Source: Leifsonia sp. PS1209 (lineage in GTDB: Bacteria > Actinomycetota > Actinomycetes > Actinomycetales > Microbacteriaceae). Taken from it: DNA of 64,000 bases. Location: positions 1,178,001 through 1,242,000 of the forward strand of contig NZ_CP051154.1 of the NCBI RefSeq assembly GCF_012317045.1, given 5' to 3'. The notes beneath the pieces were generated by a model, which was not told the origin of the DNA, searched no databases, and was given only the letters and a program-made list of their open reading frames with translations. A program made the position numbers and the translations under genes. Positions 50,526 through 58,124 of the stretch are shown here, in pieces (within the stretch, counting starts at the first letter, position 1; each line of letters begins with the position of its first letter).

Positions 50526-53500
50526 TCAAGATTCCAGGCTCACCCTCAGTCGTTGCTTTGTGGCGGTCAAATCCAGCTCGACCCTGATTGCAAAGCCGCT
50601 GTCGATAATGCTTGCGACGTCTGCATGGTCTTCTGTGGCGACGTATGCGAATAGCTTGCCCGCAGCGTAGACACCAAACGGCCTCGGATCCGGTTCATCT
50701 TTCGCCTCGTGGATTTGCAAGTTGCTGAAACCCGTAGGCCATTCGAACGCGGCTAGGGCGATGTATGTTACGCCAGATTCCAAGAGTTCGGTCAGAAGAT
50801 TGCGCTTCCTCCTTCGGGTGAACTCCAGGAGGTCAATCAAATCCGAGGAGTTGGCGTCGAACTTGATTCTCCAGTCGCTGATCGTCATCAGCGCCAAACG
50901 GCTTCGAAGTGCAGCTTCGTCAGAATCTCGTGTTTCCGGTAGCCGCACCGCGATCGTGTTTGCAAGGCGACGTGACCTCAGCCCTGCGCGCAGAAGGACG
51001 AGAGCGGCCTCGTTTGAGACCCCGAATCGGATGAATGATCCCAACTCTGGGCAGATGAAGTTTTCCGAGCCCAGTTCCTCGAGGCGATTATTGATCAGTT
51101 CGACGAGCGCGCCCATTAGCCAAGCTAAGTAGTGCTCGAAATGTTGCGATACAGCACCGACGACCTGCTCAGAGCGAAACTCGTCGTCTTCCACGTCCTT
51201 CAAGAACCTGCTGGCGATTGATGGCAGGCTCGCCCCATCGATCCAGGCGCCTAACATTTCGACCGGGTCAACAGCGATGTCGCGAGGTGAGCGCGCGGTC
51301 GGCTTGAACTTCCACGGGGGAGCTTCCTGCAAGCTATACAGATCCCGAATGACGTCGGAGAGGTAGTCAACGGCTCTCCCAGGGCTTCCAACGAGAACCG
51401 TATCTTGGGAGAGTTCGCGGGCCACGGACTCCGCGATTTGGTCGAGGATCCGAGCCGACCCGATTGATGTTCCGGGTTGTGCCCATCTAAGCCGTGCCGC
51501 TGCCGGCGCGGTGATGTAGCGCCGCTGAACCGCTCGAGCTGAGTTTTGAAGCAACTGTAATTGAGCGGGGTCGGCCTGATTCCCGGCTAGGGTCTCCGCC
51601 ACAATATTCGAAATGTCCAAAGAGGCCGGATCCAGAGCACGCCGCTCGACGACGCTTAGCGTCGTCCAAATGAAGCTGATGAAGTCTGCGGCAACATCTT
51701 GTTCACTGAAGATGGCGTCGGCGTCGGCGCTGAGTCTCGTCTCCGCGGCCGCGAGCGCGGCCAGAGACGAGTTGACTAGGAGAGAAGATCGCACCTCTAG
51801 CCGATCGGCCGTAGGGTTCAACTCGTCGAAGTCGTCATCCGACGGTGATTGAGTTCGTATCAGGACGATCCAGCCTTCGGTTTCAATGCCGGCACGACCC
51901 GCTCTACCGATGGCGTTCACCAGTCGCGCGCCAGCGAAGCGGCTTTCCTCCGGCTGCCCAGGGTATGGCGCGTCGTAGATGACGACCGTTCGGACGGGAA
52001 GGTTGACTCCGTCTGTGAGCGTTGAGGTGCAAGCTAGATATGAGAGTCTCTCGTCGCGTACTGCTGATTCGAGCGCCTCCAGAACTTCCACGGGCAGGCC
52101 GGCGTGATGAAAGCCAACACCACTTCGCAAACAAGCGACTAGCGGATGCGCGTCCCCCAGTTCCTGGCGAACGAACTCTACAAGCCCATCGAGGCCATCC
52201 TGGGGGCCGTTCAGCCGCGCGAGTTCACGTGCCAAACGTTGCGCATCCGCCTTCGTCGATGTCACGACTAGGACCGAGCCAGCATGACCCAACGCCTCAA
52301 TCATTTCCGCCGCGATGACGTACTGCTTCGTCGAAGTGGCGTCAGTGCTGAACGACGCAGCGGCAGATGATAGCTCGCGGGCTTTGCGCACGAGCCGCCA
52401 TCCGGTATCGCCTTGAGTCACCAAGCGTTCCACACGTCCGTTTGCCAGGCGCACGCGAATGACACCCTTCAGTTCAGTGACGTGCCTGTATTTCCAGACA
52501 GTCCCTGAGGTCTTTTCTGTCTTCGTGGTAGACCATTCGGCCTCGGTTGAGAAGATCGCGTGGAGTCGTCGAGGACCCCGCCAATCCGAACGGAAAACCA
52601 GGGGAGTCTGGTTTTGGGCAACCCATTGAGCAATCCCCCCGCTATTACCCATCGCGGCCGAGATAAGCATGATCTTGTGTTCGGTGGATTGAGTCAGGAC
52701 GTGCAGGAGCGAGATTGCGGACTCCAGGGTGAACCCGCGGCCCTGCTCTGCAAGGAGTTGGGCCTCATCGAAGATGAACATGCCGAATGTTCGTAGGACC
52801 CCGTCTGCATCGTGCCTTAGAAGGTGCGCGAGCCGCTCGGGCGTCATGACTTCGACATCTCCGAACGGCTCTGGCATAGCGTTGATCAGATCCCACAACG
52901 AGTTGTAATCGGGCTGTTCCGCTTTTACTTCGCGCTGCAGTACCCGCACCCTCTTCGACATGCTGGCGCGAACTTCTCGGGCGAGACTCCGTGTTGGTAC
53001 GACGTAGCAGACACCTCTACCGGTTCTGGCTAGCTGCTCGACGGCGAGTATCTGAGCAACCAGGCTCTTTCCACCACTGGTAGGCACGGCCAGGACCATG
53101 CGCTTTGTCTGCGGGTCATAGGGGCTGGGACTCGACGTGAGTAACTCTCTTTGTGGCTCCCAGAGAGTGAAGACAGGCGACCCGCCCGTGGTGAACGCGC
53201 TCCGTACAATCGACGCAGCCGAGTCAGGCAACACCGAGGGGTTCCAAAGAGAACCTTGTAGCGCTGCCTCACCGAAGGCGAAAAGGTGCGCGGCTACCCA
53301 TCGAGCGTCCAGCGAGTTGGTCTTGACGTCGTCCGATGCTGCGAGGCGCAACAGGTTCATGCCGCGTTCGTAACGTTCAGCATTGCCGCGTGCGAAGTAG
53401 TAAAGAAGATCCTCGGCCCCGAGAATCAAGAACTGTAGGCTGCCCAGCGAGGTAAGGCTGAGGTCATCCAAGTCGGATGCATCAGCGAGGGACTCAAACT

Positions 53501-54005
53501 GGCGTCTCCATGCAGACAGGAGTGGGAACAGTCGTCTGGCGTTGAGGGTGAGAAAGGCCAGTCCTATCCGACTTGGCAGCAGTTCTATGCGGGACATATT
53601 GTCGGCGGCTTGATACAAGTCTTCCCCGAACCGATGGGCGATAGCCGATGCGTTGGGGTCCAACCCGCCACGACGGTAGCCAATCGCTGCGGCGAAGCCC
53701 CAACTCTGGCGCTCGTAAGCTGAAGCGTCGGCAACACTCAACGCAAGGTCGAAAATGTGGGCGCTTACTTGAAAGGCACGGCGCTGCTGAGCCAAGGAGT
53801 AAAGGTTGCGAGCTTCCTCTACTGACGCAACGGCGTGCAGATACCACGCCGTCTCGATGAGCTTTGGCTCGAACGAGGCTCGCCGAAGCACTAGCGCTAT
53901 CTCGACCTGTGCGAGCATCTCCTGGAGTTCTTCGGCTGATGGAAGGCCATCGTGGGCTCGACCCAAAGCCTCGGCGAGAACGGCTGCGTCTAAAGCCCGC
54001 TCCAC
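50526..54005 (-). CDS. Ski2-like DEAD/DEAH helicase, HamB-like
   Basis: 1159 residues. SF2 motifs in order: I, VPTSGGKSL (308-315); Ia-like, VVPTRSLAREV; II, DEAQ (413-416); III, LISAAMG (447-453); V, TSTLTDGVNLPVR (660-672); VI, IGRAGRAG (699-706). The TLTDGVNLP form is typical of Ski2-like enzymes. About 280 residues precede the core and 450 follow it without recognised domains. Hachiman HamB is a helicase of this general type, encoded directly after hamA. Here the GTG start overlaps the HamA-like gene by 16 bases, which implies coupled expression. Alternatives are helicases of other defence systems. Confidence 0.8.
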   Translation of the reverse strand: MERALDAAVLAEALGRAHDGLPSAEELQEMLAQVEIALVLRRASFEPKLIETAWYLHAVASVEEARNLYSLAQQRRAFQVSAHIFDLALSVADASAYERQSWGFAAAIGYRRGGLDPNASAIAHRFGEDLYQAADNMSRIELLPSRIGLAFLTLNARRLFPLLSAWRRQFESLADASDLDDLSLTSLGSLQFLILGAEDLLYYFARGNAERYERGMNLLRLAASDDVKTNSLDARWVAAHLFAFGEAALQGSLWNPSVLPDSAASIVRSAFTTGGSPVFTLWEPQRELLTSSPSPYDPQTKRMVLAVPTSGGKSLVAQILAVEQLARTGRGVCYVVPTRSLAREVRASMSKRVRVLQREVKAEQPDYNSLWDLINAMPEPFGDVEVMTPERLAHLLRHDADGVLRTFGMFIFDEAQLLAEQGRGFTLESAISLLHVLTQSTEHKIMLISAAMGNSGGIAQWVAQNQTPLVFRSDWRGPRRLHAIFSTEAEWSTTKTEKTSGTVWKYRHVTELKGVIRVRLANGRVERLVTQGDTGWRLVRKARELSSAAASFSTDATSTKQYVIAAEMIEALGHAGSVLVVTSTKADAQRLARELARLNGPQDGLDGLVEFVRQELGDAHPLVACLRSGVGFHHAGLPVEVLEALESAVRDERLSYLACTSTLTDGVNLPVRTVVIYDAPYPGQPEESRFAGARLVNAIGRAGRAGIETEGWIVLIRTQSPSDDDFDELNPTADRLEVRSSLLVNSSLAALAAAETRLSADADAIFSEQDVAADFISFIWTTLSVVERRALDPASLDISNIVAETLAGNQADPAQLQLLQNSARAVQRRYITAPAAARLRWAQPGTSIGSARILDQIAESVARELSQDTVLVGSPGRAVDYLSDVIRDLYSLQEAPPWKFKPTARSPRDIAVDPVEMLGAWIDGASLPSIASRFLKDVEDDEFRSEQVVGAVSQHFEHYLAWLMGALVELINNRLEELGSENFICPELGSFIRFGVSNEAALVLLRAGLRSRRLANTIAVRLPETRDSDEAALRSRLALMTISDWRIKFDANSSDLIDLLEFTRRRKRNLLTELLESGVTYIALAAFEWPTGFSNLQIHEAKDEPDPRPFGVYAAGKLFAYVATEDHADVASIIDSGFAIRVELDLTATKQRLRVSLES

Positions 54006-54832
54006 ACGATCTCCTTCACACGATCGGCGAAACCCGCAAAGTCAGGTAGCGCCACGACCAGTCCTTCGGTCTGAGTCGCTGATGTGAACGCGGGGAACCT
54101 TGTTCGGATGGACCTGAAAGTTCGTCCGTCTCGGGGTGCGTTGTCCTTGGTGGTGCCGACGGCAACTCCGACACCAGCCCTGGCACTTCGATCGAACCAA
54201 AGTTCCACCATCTCGCCGTACAAGTCGAGCAGCTCACCTTCGGCGGTGAGAGTTTCGGGAGCGGCTAACTTGGCCAGGTACTCGTGACCGCGCCCCTCCA
54301 ACTGTGAACTTGCCCGGTTGATTGTCGCCGAAATCCGCGCGGTTGCTGCGTGCTTCTTGATCTCCCAGAGACGGAAGACCAAATCGCCGGCCGAATCTCG
54401 GTAGATGACCAGCCCATCGCCACCGGGTTCGGTTGGGTCGGCCTTAACTGAATGCGCTTTCACCAGTCGGCGACCATCCATGCACGTCTCGCGTTCGCCG
54501 AGTACGCGATTCCAGATCAACTCCGCCACATGTCCCTGAAGGTGGTCGGTATTCGGCGGAGCTCCGGGTAGGCCGAAGGCGATGGAGGCATACGTCTCCA
54601 CGGCCTGTCTGCGCGCAGAAGGGTGTGGTGCGCCACCGTCCCGTCGCGCCCGCCAGCTGTCGAATGCGAGGGTGTTGCCGCACGCCACACGCATCCCGTC
54701 ATCCGCAATCAATTGGGCGGCGACTTCGCGGGCAGGTTCCGCCAGGTTAGCTCCCCCAACGAAGTATGAAACGCGCGATCCAGCTGCGGACTCGGAAAGG
54801 TCGAGCAGTGGCGTTAGAGTTGCCGGCTTCAC
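53990..54832 (-). CDS. HamA-like PD-(D/E)xK nuclease
   Basis: 280 residues. A nuclease core is visible: E104 in HVAELIWNRV, D139 in PGGDGLVIY, and E157-x-K159 in LWEIKKH. Size, motif spacing and position just upstream of a helicase match HamA (DUF1837) of Hachiman, whose nuclease is unleashed when the helicase partner senses damaged or phage DNA. GTG 54832 is chosen because upstream residues look non-coding; GTG 54856 is an in-frame alternative. First gene of the three-gene leftward operon. Assignment is by motif and context, not by alignment. Confidence 0.65.
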   Translation of the reverse strand: MKPATLTPLLDLSESAAGSRVSYFVGGANLAEPAREVAAQLIADDGMRVACGNTLAFDSWRARRDGGAPHPSARRQAVETYASIAFGLPGAPPNTDHLQGHVAELIWNRVLGERETCMDGRRLVKAHSVKADPTEPGGDGLVIYRDSAGDLVFRLWEIKKHAATARISATINRASSQLEGRGHEYLAKLAAPETLTAEGELLDLYGEMVELWFDRSARAGVGVAVGTTKDNAPRDGRTFRSIRTRFPAFTSATQTEGLVVALPDFAGFADRVKEIVWSGL

Positions 54833-54976
54833 ATGAGAAGGTTCGCACAATCGCACCCGATGGCCCGCGCAGCACGCTGACCGCTCGAGATGAAACGCCG
54901 GAGGAAAAAACGGAGCCGACGGAGGAAAGGAAGGGGTTCCATGACTGCGTGGCCCAGCGTGCGCAAGTATCGTAAA

Positions 54977-54990
54977 CAGCCCACGTAACG
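54977..54990. repeat. Possible attR: decayed copy of the tRNA-Pro 3' end
   Basis: CAGCCCACGTAACG differs from the tRNA end and flank CAGCCCGACGTAACG (46427-46441) by one missing G. Same orientation, 8.5 kb apart, at the point where base composition changes. Short for an attachment core, so tentative. Confidence 0.35.
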
Positions 54991-55045
54991 ACAAATGGAG
55001 AGTGGCCGCTCGCGATGCGAGCGGCCACTCTCCATTTGTCGTTAC
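54985..55045. terminator. 61-bp perfect palindrome, likely terminator of the NmrA gene
   Basis: Arms of 29 bp (54985-55013 and 55017-55045) pair perfectly around a GAT loop. The arm core is GGAGAGTGGCCGCTCGC. It lies 127 bp beyond the end of the leftward NmrA gene and at the island edge. It resembles the other long loop-poor terminators of this window. Confidence 0.75.
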
Positions 55046-55171
55046 TCGCTGCTGTCTGTTGGGGTCCCCGCCGCCCGGGGGGAGCGTGTGGGGCACAGCC
55101 CGACGGAGAGCCGTGATCGTCACGACTTCGTCGTTCTGGAGCGCACACCACTCGCCGCGACGGCCGCACCG

Positions 55172-56008
55172 TCACCTGAACAGCTCCACATGATCCCCCA
55201 CCCACTCCCGAAACGTCCGCCCCGCCCTCCCCATAATGCGCGCATACTCCCCGGACACCGCCGGCTCCGCACCCACCGCTTCCCGCCAGTCCTTCACGAT
55301 CTGCCTCACCCACACCTCCGGCACGTACTGCGAGAGCATCGCGACCGATTCCGCTTCGGTCTGCTCGATCACCGACACCGTGCGGCCGATCACCTCGCCG
55401 ATCGTGGCGACCTGCTCGCGCAGGGTCAACCGTTCAGGCCCTGTGAGGAGAGGCTTCGCCCCGCGCAACGTGTCGCCCGTCAGCGCGACCAGCGCAACGT
55501 CGGCGATGTCCGCTTCGTGGATCGGCACCTGCACGGCCTCCGGATACGGCAGCGGCACCGCGCTCTCGCCTTTCACGCTCCAGCTCCACCGCGCCGCGTT
55601 GCTGGCGAAACCGCCCGGCCGCAGGAACGTGTATCCCAGCCCCGACGCCTCGATCGCCCGTTCGACGCGCAGGAATCGGGAACCGTTGAAGTCGTCCGAC
55701 GCTCCGGGGAGAGTCACCGCCGACGACGACAGCAGCACCACATCCCGGATGCCCGATCGCACCAGCTGCGCCACCAGTGCCCCCGGATCCTCGAGATCGG
55801 CGTACAGGAACACCCGATCCGCCCCTGCCAGCGCCGGCTCGAACGAGGCAGGCTCGTTCAGATCCGCGGCGAACACCTTCACGTCCGACGGCAGGCTCAG
55901 CGTCTGCGGAGTGCGGCTCGTCGCCCGCACCGCCATCCCGCGCTCCACCAGTCCAGAGACCACCAGACTCCCAACGGCACCGCTGGCGCCCACCACCACA
56001 ACCGACAT
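55172..56008 (-). CDS. NmrA-like NAD(P)-binding oxidoreductase
   Basis: 278 residues of atypical short-chain dehydrogenase fold. N-terminal nucleotide motif VVVGASGAVGSLV, then DRVFLYADLEDPG, YTFLRPGGFASNAARW and a C-terminal helical end. Such proteins are NAD(P)H-quinone oxidoreductase-like enzymes or redox sensors. The ATG is preceded by GAGGAAGAGG. It is divergent from a TetR regulator whose likely operators overlap its promoter, so it is the probable target. Substrate unknown. Confidence 0.85.
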   Translation of the reverse strand: MSVVVVGASGAVGSLVVSGLVERGMAVRATSRTPQTLSLPSDVKVFAADLNEPASFEPALAGADRVFLYADLEDPGALVAQLVRSGIRDVVLLSSSAVTLPGASDDFNGSRFLRVERAIEASGLGYTFLRPGGFASNAARWSWSVKGESAVPLPYPEAVQVPIHEADIADVALVALTGDTLRGAKPLLTGPERLTLREQVATIGEVIGRTVSVIEQTEAESVAMLSQYVPEVWVRQIVKDWREAVGAEPAVSGEYARIMGRAGRTFREWVGDHVELFR

Positions 56009-56037
56009 CCTCTTCCTCCACTCACGAAGAACAATCA

Positions 56038-56075
56038 CGAACAACGTTCGCGAACAATGTTCGTATAGAACATTG
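56038..56075. promoter_or_regulatory. Tandem TetR operators between NmrA and TetR genes
   Basis: CGAAC-AAC-GTTCG (56038-56050) and CGAAC-AAT-GTTCG (56051-56063) abut exactly. The second also forms CAATGTTC-GTATA-GAACATTG (56055-56075), an 8-bp arm palindrome that covers a leftward -10 (TATACG). Binding here would repress the NmrA gene and probably the TetR gene. Confidence 0.8.
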
Positions 56076-56101
56076 ATCGTGTCAATTGCTACGATCGACC
56101 C

Positions 56102-56800
56102 ATGACCGCATCCACCGAGCCCGTCTCGCGCCGGGACCGACCAGCGAAGGTCCCGCTCTCCCGGCAGCTGATCCTCGATGCAGCTCGGCAGCTGATCCGT
56201 GAACGGGGAGTGGAGGCGGTGGCGCTCCGGCACGTCGCTGCCGAGGTCCAGACGGGTCCGGCGTCGCTGTACGCCTACTTCGGCAATCGCGACGTGCTCC
56301 TCGAGCACGTCCTCGATTCCGCGTACGCCGAGGTGCAGCTGGTCGATGCCCGCGACGGCGCGTGGCGGCCGGCGCTGGCGGCGACCATCGTCAACACCAT
56401 CGAGACCCTCGAGTCATACCCCGGCCTCGGCGCGGTGGCACTGGGCACCATCCCGACCCGGCCGGGGGCCCTCCGCCTGGCGGAGCACGAGCTCACCCTG
56501 ATGGAACTCGGCGGAATCGACCAGGATGCGGCTGCGCTCGGAGTCGATCTCATCGCCCAGTTCGCCGCCGCGACGGCCATCGAGCGCACGTCGCACCCCG
56601 ACCGCGGGCGAGGCGACGGAGCCCGCGAACGGGTCAAGGCCGTCTACGGCGACGCCGACCCCGCCCTGTACCCCCACGTCGCGAAGCTCGCCGAAGCGCT
56701 CACGGGCCCGGATGCGCGCGCCCGCCGCGACTTCGCCATCGACGCCATCCTGAACGGCCTCGCCAGCACACCGTCCCCGTCGGCCACCGCGCGCCACTGA
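56102..56800 (+). CDS. TetR-family regulator of the NmrA gene
   Basis: 232 residues. HTH in the first 60 (ILDAARQLIRERGVEAVALRHVAAEVQTGPASLYAYFGNRDVL), followed by a TetR_C-like ligand domain. TACGAT (56090-56095) ends six bases before the ATG, a leaderless start. Divergent from the NmrA-like gene with shared operators, so it is a local, probably ligand-relieved repressor. Confidence 0.9.
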   Translation: MTASTEPVSRRDRPAKVPLSRQLILDAARQLIRERGVEAVALRHVAAEVQTGPASLYAYFGNRDVLLEHVLDSAYAEVQLVDARDGAWRPALAATIVNTIETLESYPGLGAVALGTIPTRPGALRLAEHELTLMELGGIDQDAAALGVDLIAQFAAATAIERTSHPDRGRGDGARERVKAVYGDADPALYPHVAKLAEALTGPDARARRDFAIDAILNGLASTPSPSATARH

Positions 56801-56846
56801 CGCAGCCCCCTGTCGGCCCGCCGCGGCTTTCGTGTATACAGAAACG

Positions 56847-57194
56847 GTGACCACCTTCGAGGAGCTCCTCCACCGCAACCTGCTCGGCGTCTTCAACGAA
56901 CGCGACGAGGCCAGGCGTCTCCCGGTGCTCGCCGAACTCTACGCACCGGATGCGCGGTTCTCCGACCACGACGGCGTCGCGGTCGGTCCCGCGGCGATCA
57001 ACGACAAGATCCGCGAGCTGCACGACCGCACTCCCGGCTTCGTGTTCGTTCCCGGAGCGTTCCACGAGGTCCAGGATCTCGCCACCGTCGAGTGGTCATA
57101 CGGGCCGGCCGGCGCGGACCCGGTCGTGCGCGGCACCGACGTGGCGCTCATCCGGGACGGTCGGATCGCCGCCCTCTACGTGTACCTGCGGTAG
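56847..57194 (+). CDS. SnoaL/NTF2-like protein
   Basis: 115 residues with the cone-shaped alpha+beta pattern of the NTF2 superfamily: TFEELLHRNLLGVFNERD, LYAPDARFSDHDGVAVGPAAINDKI and RGTDVALIRDGRIAALYVYL. Members are small polyketide cyclases, isomerases or binding proteins; the role here is unknown. GTG 56847 lies six bases after TATACA (56835-56840), fitting a leaderless transcript; GTG 56832 is an in-frame alternative. Confidence 0.8.
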   Translation: MTTFEELLHRNLLGVFNERDEARRLPVLAELYAPDARFSDHDGVAVGPAAINDKIRELHDRTPGFVFVPGAFHEVQDLATVEWSYGPAGADPVVRGTDVALIRDGRIAALYVYLR

Positions 57195-57213
57195 GGAAGC
57201 GGCACGCGGCCGC

Positions 57214-57396
57214 CTACTCGGTCAGATCCTCGACGCTCGCGCTTCCCGCGTTCGTCTTCACCGACTCGATCCCGTTCTTCGCCGACGCCTTCGACTTATA
57301 CCCCTCGGACACCGCGATGATCTCGCCGTTCCCCGCCTTCAACCGGAAGCGGTATTCGCCGTTGCTGGACTGGTAGATCTCGAACTTCCCGGCCAT
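57214..57396 (-). CDS. DUF1508 (YegP-like) small protein
   Basis: 60 residues, one YegP repeat: KFEIYQSSNGEYRFRLKAGNGEIIAVSEGYKSKASAKNGIESV. The family has a small beta-alpha fold and unknown function. The ATG is preceded by GGGAGACG. A -10 TAGGGT lies at 57444-57449 on this strand, with a short leader. Confidence 0.9.
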   Translation of the reverse strand: MAGKFEIYQSSNGEYRFRLKAGNGEIIAVSEGYKSKASAKNGIESVKTNAGSASVEDLTE

Positions 57397-57511
57397 CGTT
57401 CGTCTCCCGGTTCGCTGCAGCTCCTGTGCTGTCAGACGAGCACACCCTAGCGGCAGCGATCGCTCCCCGTCGAGAGGCAGATTCGTCGACGAACCCCTCG
57501 CATCCCCGCCC

Positions 57512-57539
57512 GTAACGATATATCGTTGACTATCGTTAC
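57512..57539. promoter_or_regulatory. PadR operator and promoter
   Basis: GTAACGATA (57512-57520) and TATCGTTAC (57531-57539) form a 9-bp inverted repeat; inside it AACGATATATCGTT (57514-57527) is a perfect 14-bp palindrome. TATCGT (57531-57536) can serve as the -10 of the PadR gene, so autoregulation is likely. Confidence 0.75.
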
Positions 57540-57561
57540 CGACTCGATCCGGAGGTACATC

Positions 57562-58119
57562 ATGAACACGTCCTTCCCGGCCGGCGCCACCGGCCCCGGA
57601 CTCAACGCCGACACCATGTGGCAGGCGTTCGAGCAGCTGCGCTCCACCTTCGAAAAGCGCGTCACGCCGCGCATGGGCCGCGGCGATGTCCGCGCCGCCG
57701 TCCTCGTGCTGCTCGCCGAGAAGCCCATGCACGGATATCAGATCATCCGCGAGATCGAGGAGCGCAGCGGCGGCAGCTGGAGGCCGAGCGCCGGTTCCGT
57801 CTATCCCACGCTGCAGCTGCTCGCCGACGAGGGGCTGCTCACCGCCGAGGAGTCGAACGGCCGGAAGACGTACGCGCTCACCGAGGGCGGTCGCGCCGAG
57901 GCGGAGGCCGCTGGTCCTGCGCCGTGGGAGTCCAGCGCTGGTAGCGCAGGCAACGCCACAGACGGCCCGGGCTTCGGCGCCCTCCCCAAGGCCGCCTTCG
58001 AGCTCGCGCAGGCCGCAGGCCAAGTGCGCCGCACCGGCACGCCGGCGCAGGTCGACCAGGCCGCCGCGGTGCTCGACGAGGCGCGGCGGAAACTGTACTC
58101 GATTCTCGCCCAGGACTGA
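57562..58119 (+). CDS. PadR-family transcriptional regulator
   Basis: 185 residues. The winged helix reads RGDVRAAVLVLLAEKPMHGYQIIREIEERSGGSWRPSAGSVYPTLQLLADEGLLT, diagnostic of PadR, followed by a C-terminal dimerisation part. ATG 57562 has GGAGGT. The next gene, an ABC1 kinase-like protein, begins five bases after its stop and is probably co-transcribed. PadR proteins normally repress; the ligand is unknown. Confidence 0.93.
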   Translation: MNTSFPAGATGPGLNADTMWQAFEQLRSTFEKRVTPRMGRGDVRAAVLVLLAEKPMHGYQIIREIEERSGGSWRPSAGSVYPTLQLLADEGLLTAEESNGRKTYALTEGGRAEAEAAGPAPWESSAGSAGNATDGPGFGALPKAAFELAQAAGQVRRTGTPAQVDQAAAVLDEARRKLYSILAQD

Positions 58120-58124
58120 CGCGG

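Larger units (their letters stand above)
46435..54976. mobile_element. Accessory island inserted beside tRNA-Pro
   Basis: About 8.5 kb between tRNA-Pro and a decayed copy of its 3' end (CAGCCCGACGTAACG at 46427-46441 against CAGCCCACGTAACG at 54977-54990). Third codon positions are visibly more AT-rich, genes use more ATA/TTA/AGA-type codons, and the host hexamer GGATGC is much rarer than in the flanks. It contains a broken transposase, an orphan ORF and the three-gene helicase/nuclease module. No integrase remains, so the boundary call is an inference. Confidence 0.6.
54833..55171. other. Island edge and intergenic region
   Basis: 339 bases without a supported gene. It should contain the promoter of the leftward defence operon, but no clear -10/-35 was found. 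It holds the decayed tRNA 3'-end copy (54977-54990) and a 61-bp perfect palindrome (54985-55045), which probably terminates the leftward NmrA gene. Composition returns to host style after about 55000. Confidence 0.5.

Noticed and set aside
48024..54832. DISARM or other known helicase-based system
   Set aside because: No methyltransferase, phospholipase-D or DUF1998 signature was seen; the HamA-like motif order and gene overlap fit Hachiman better, although not proven.
54833..55123. N-terminal extension of the HamA-like gene
   Set aside because: The open frame continues upstream but runs through the 61-bp palindrome and encodes a proline-rich, non-protein-like stretch.
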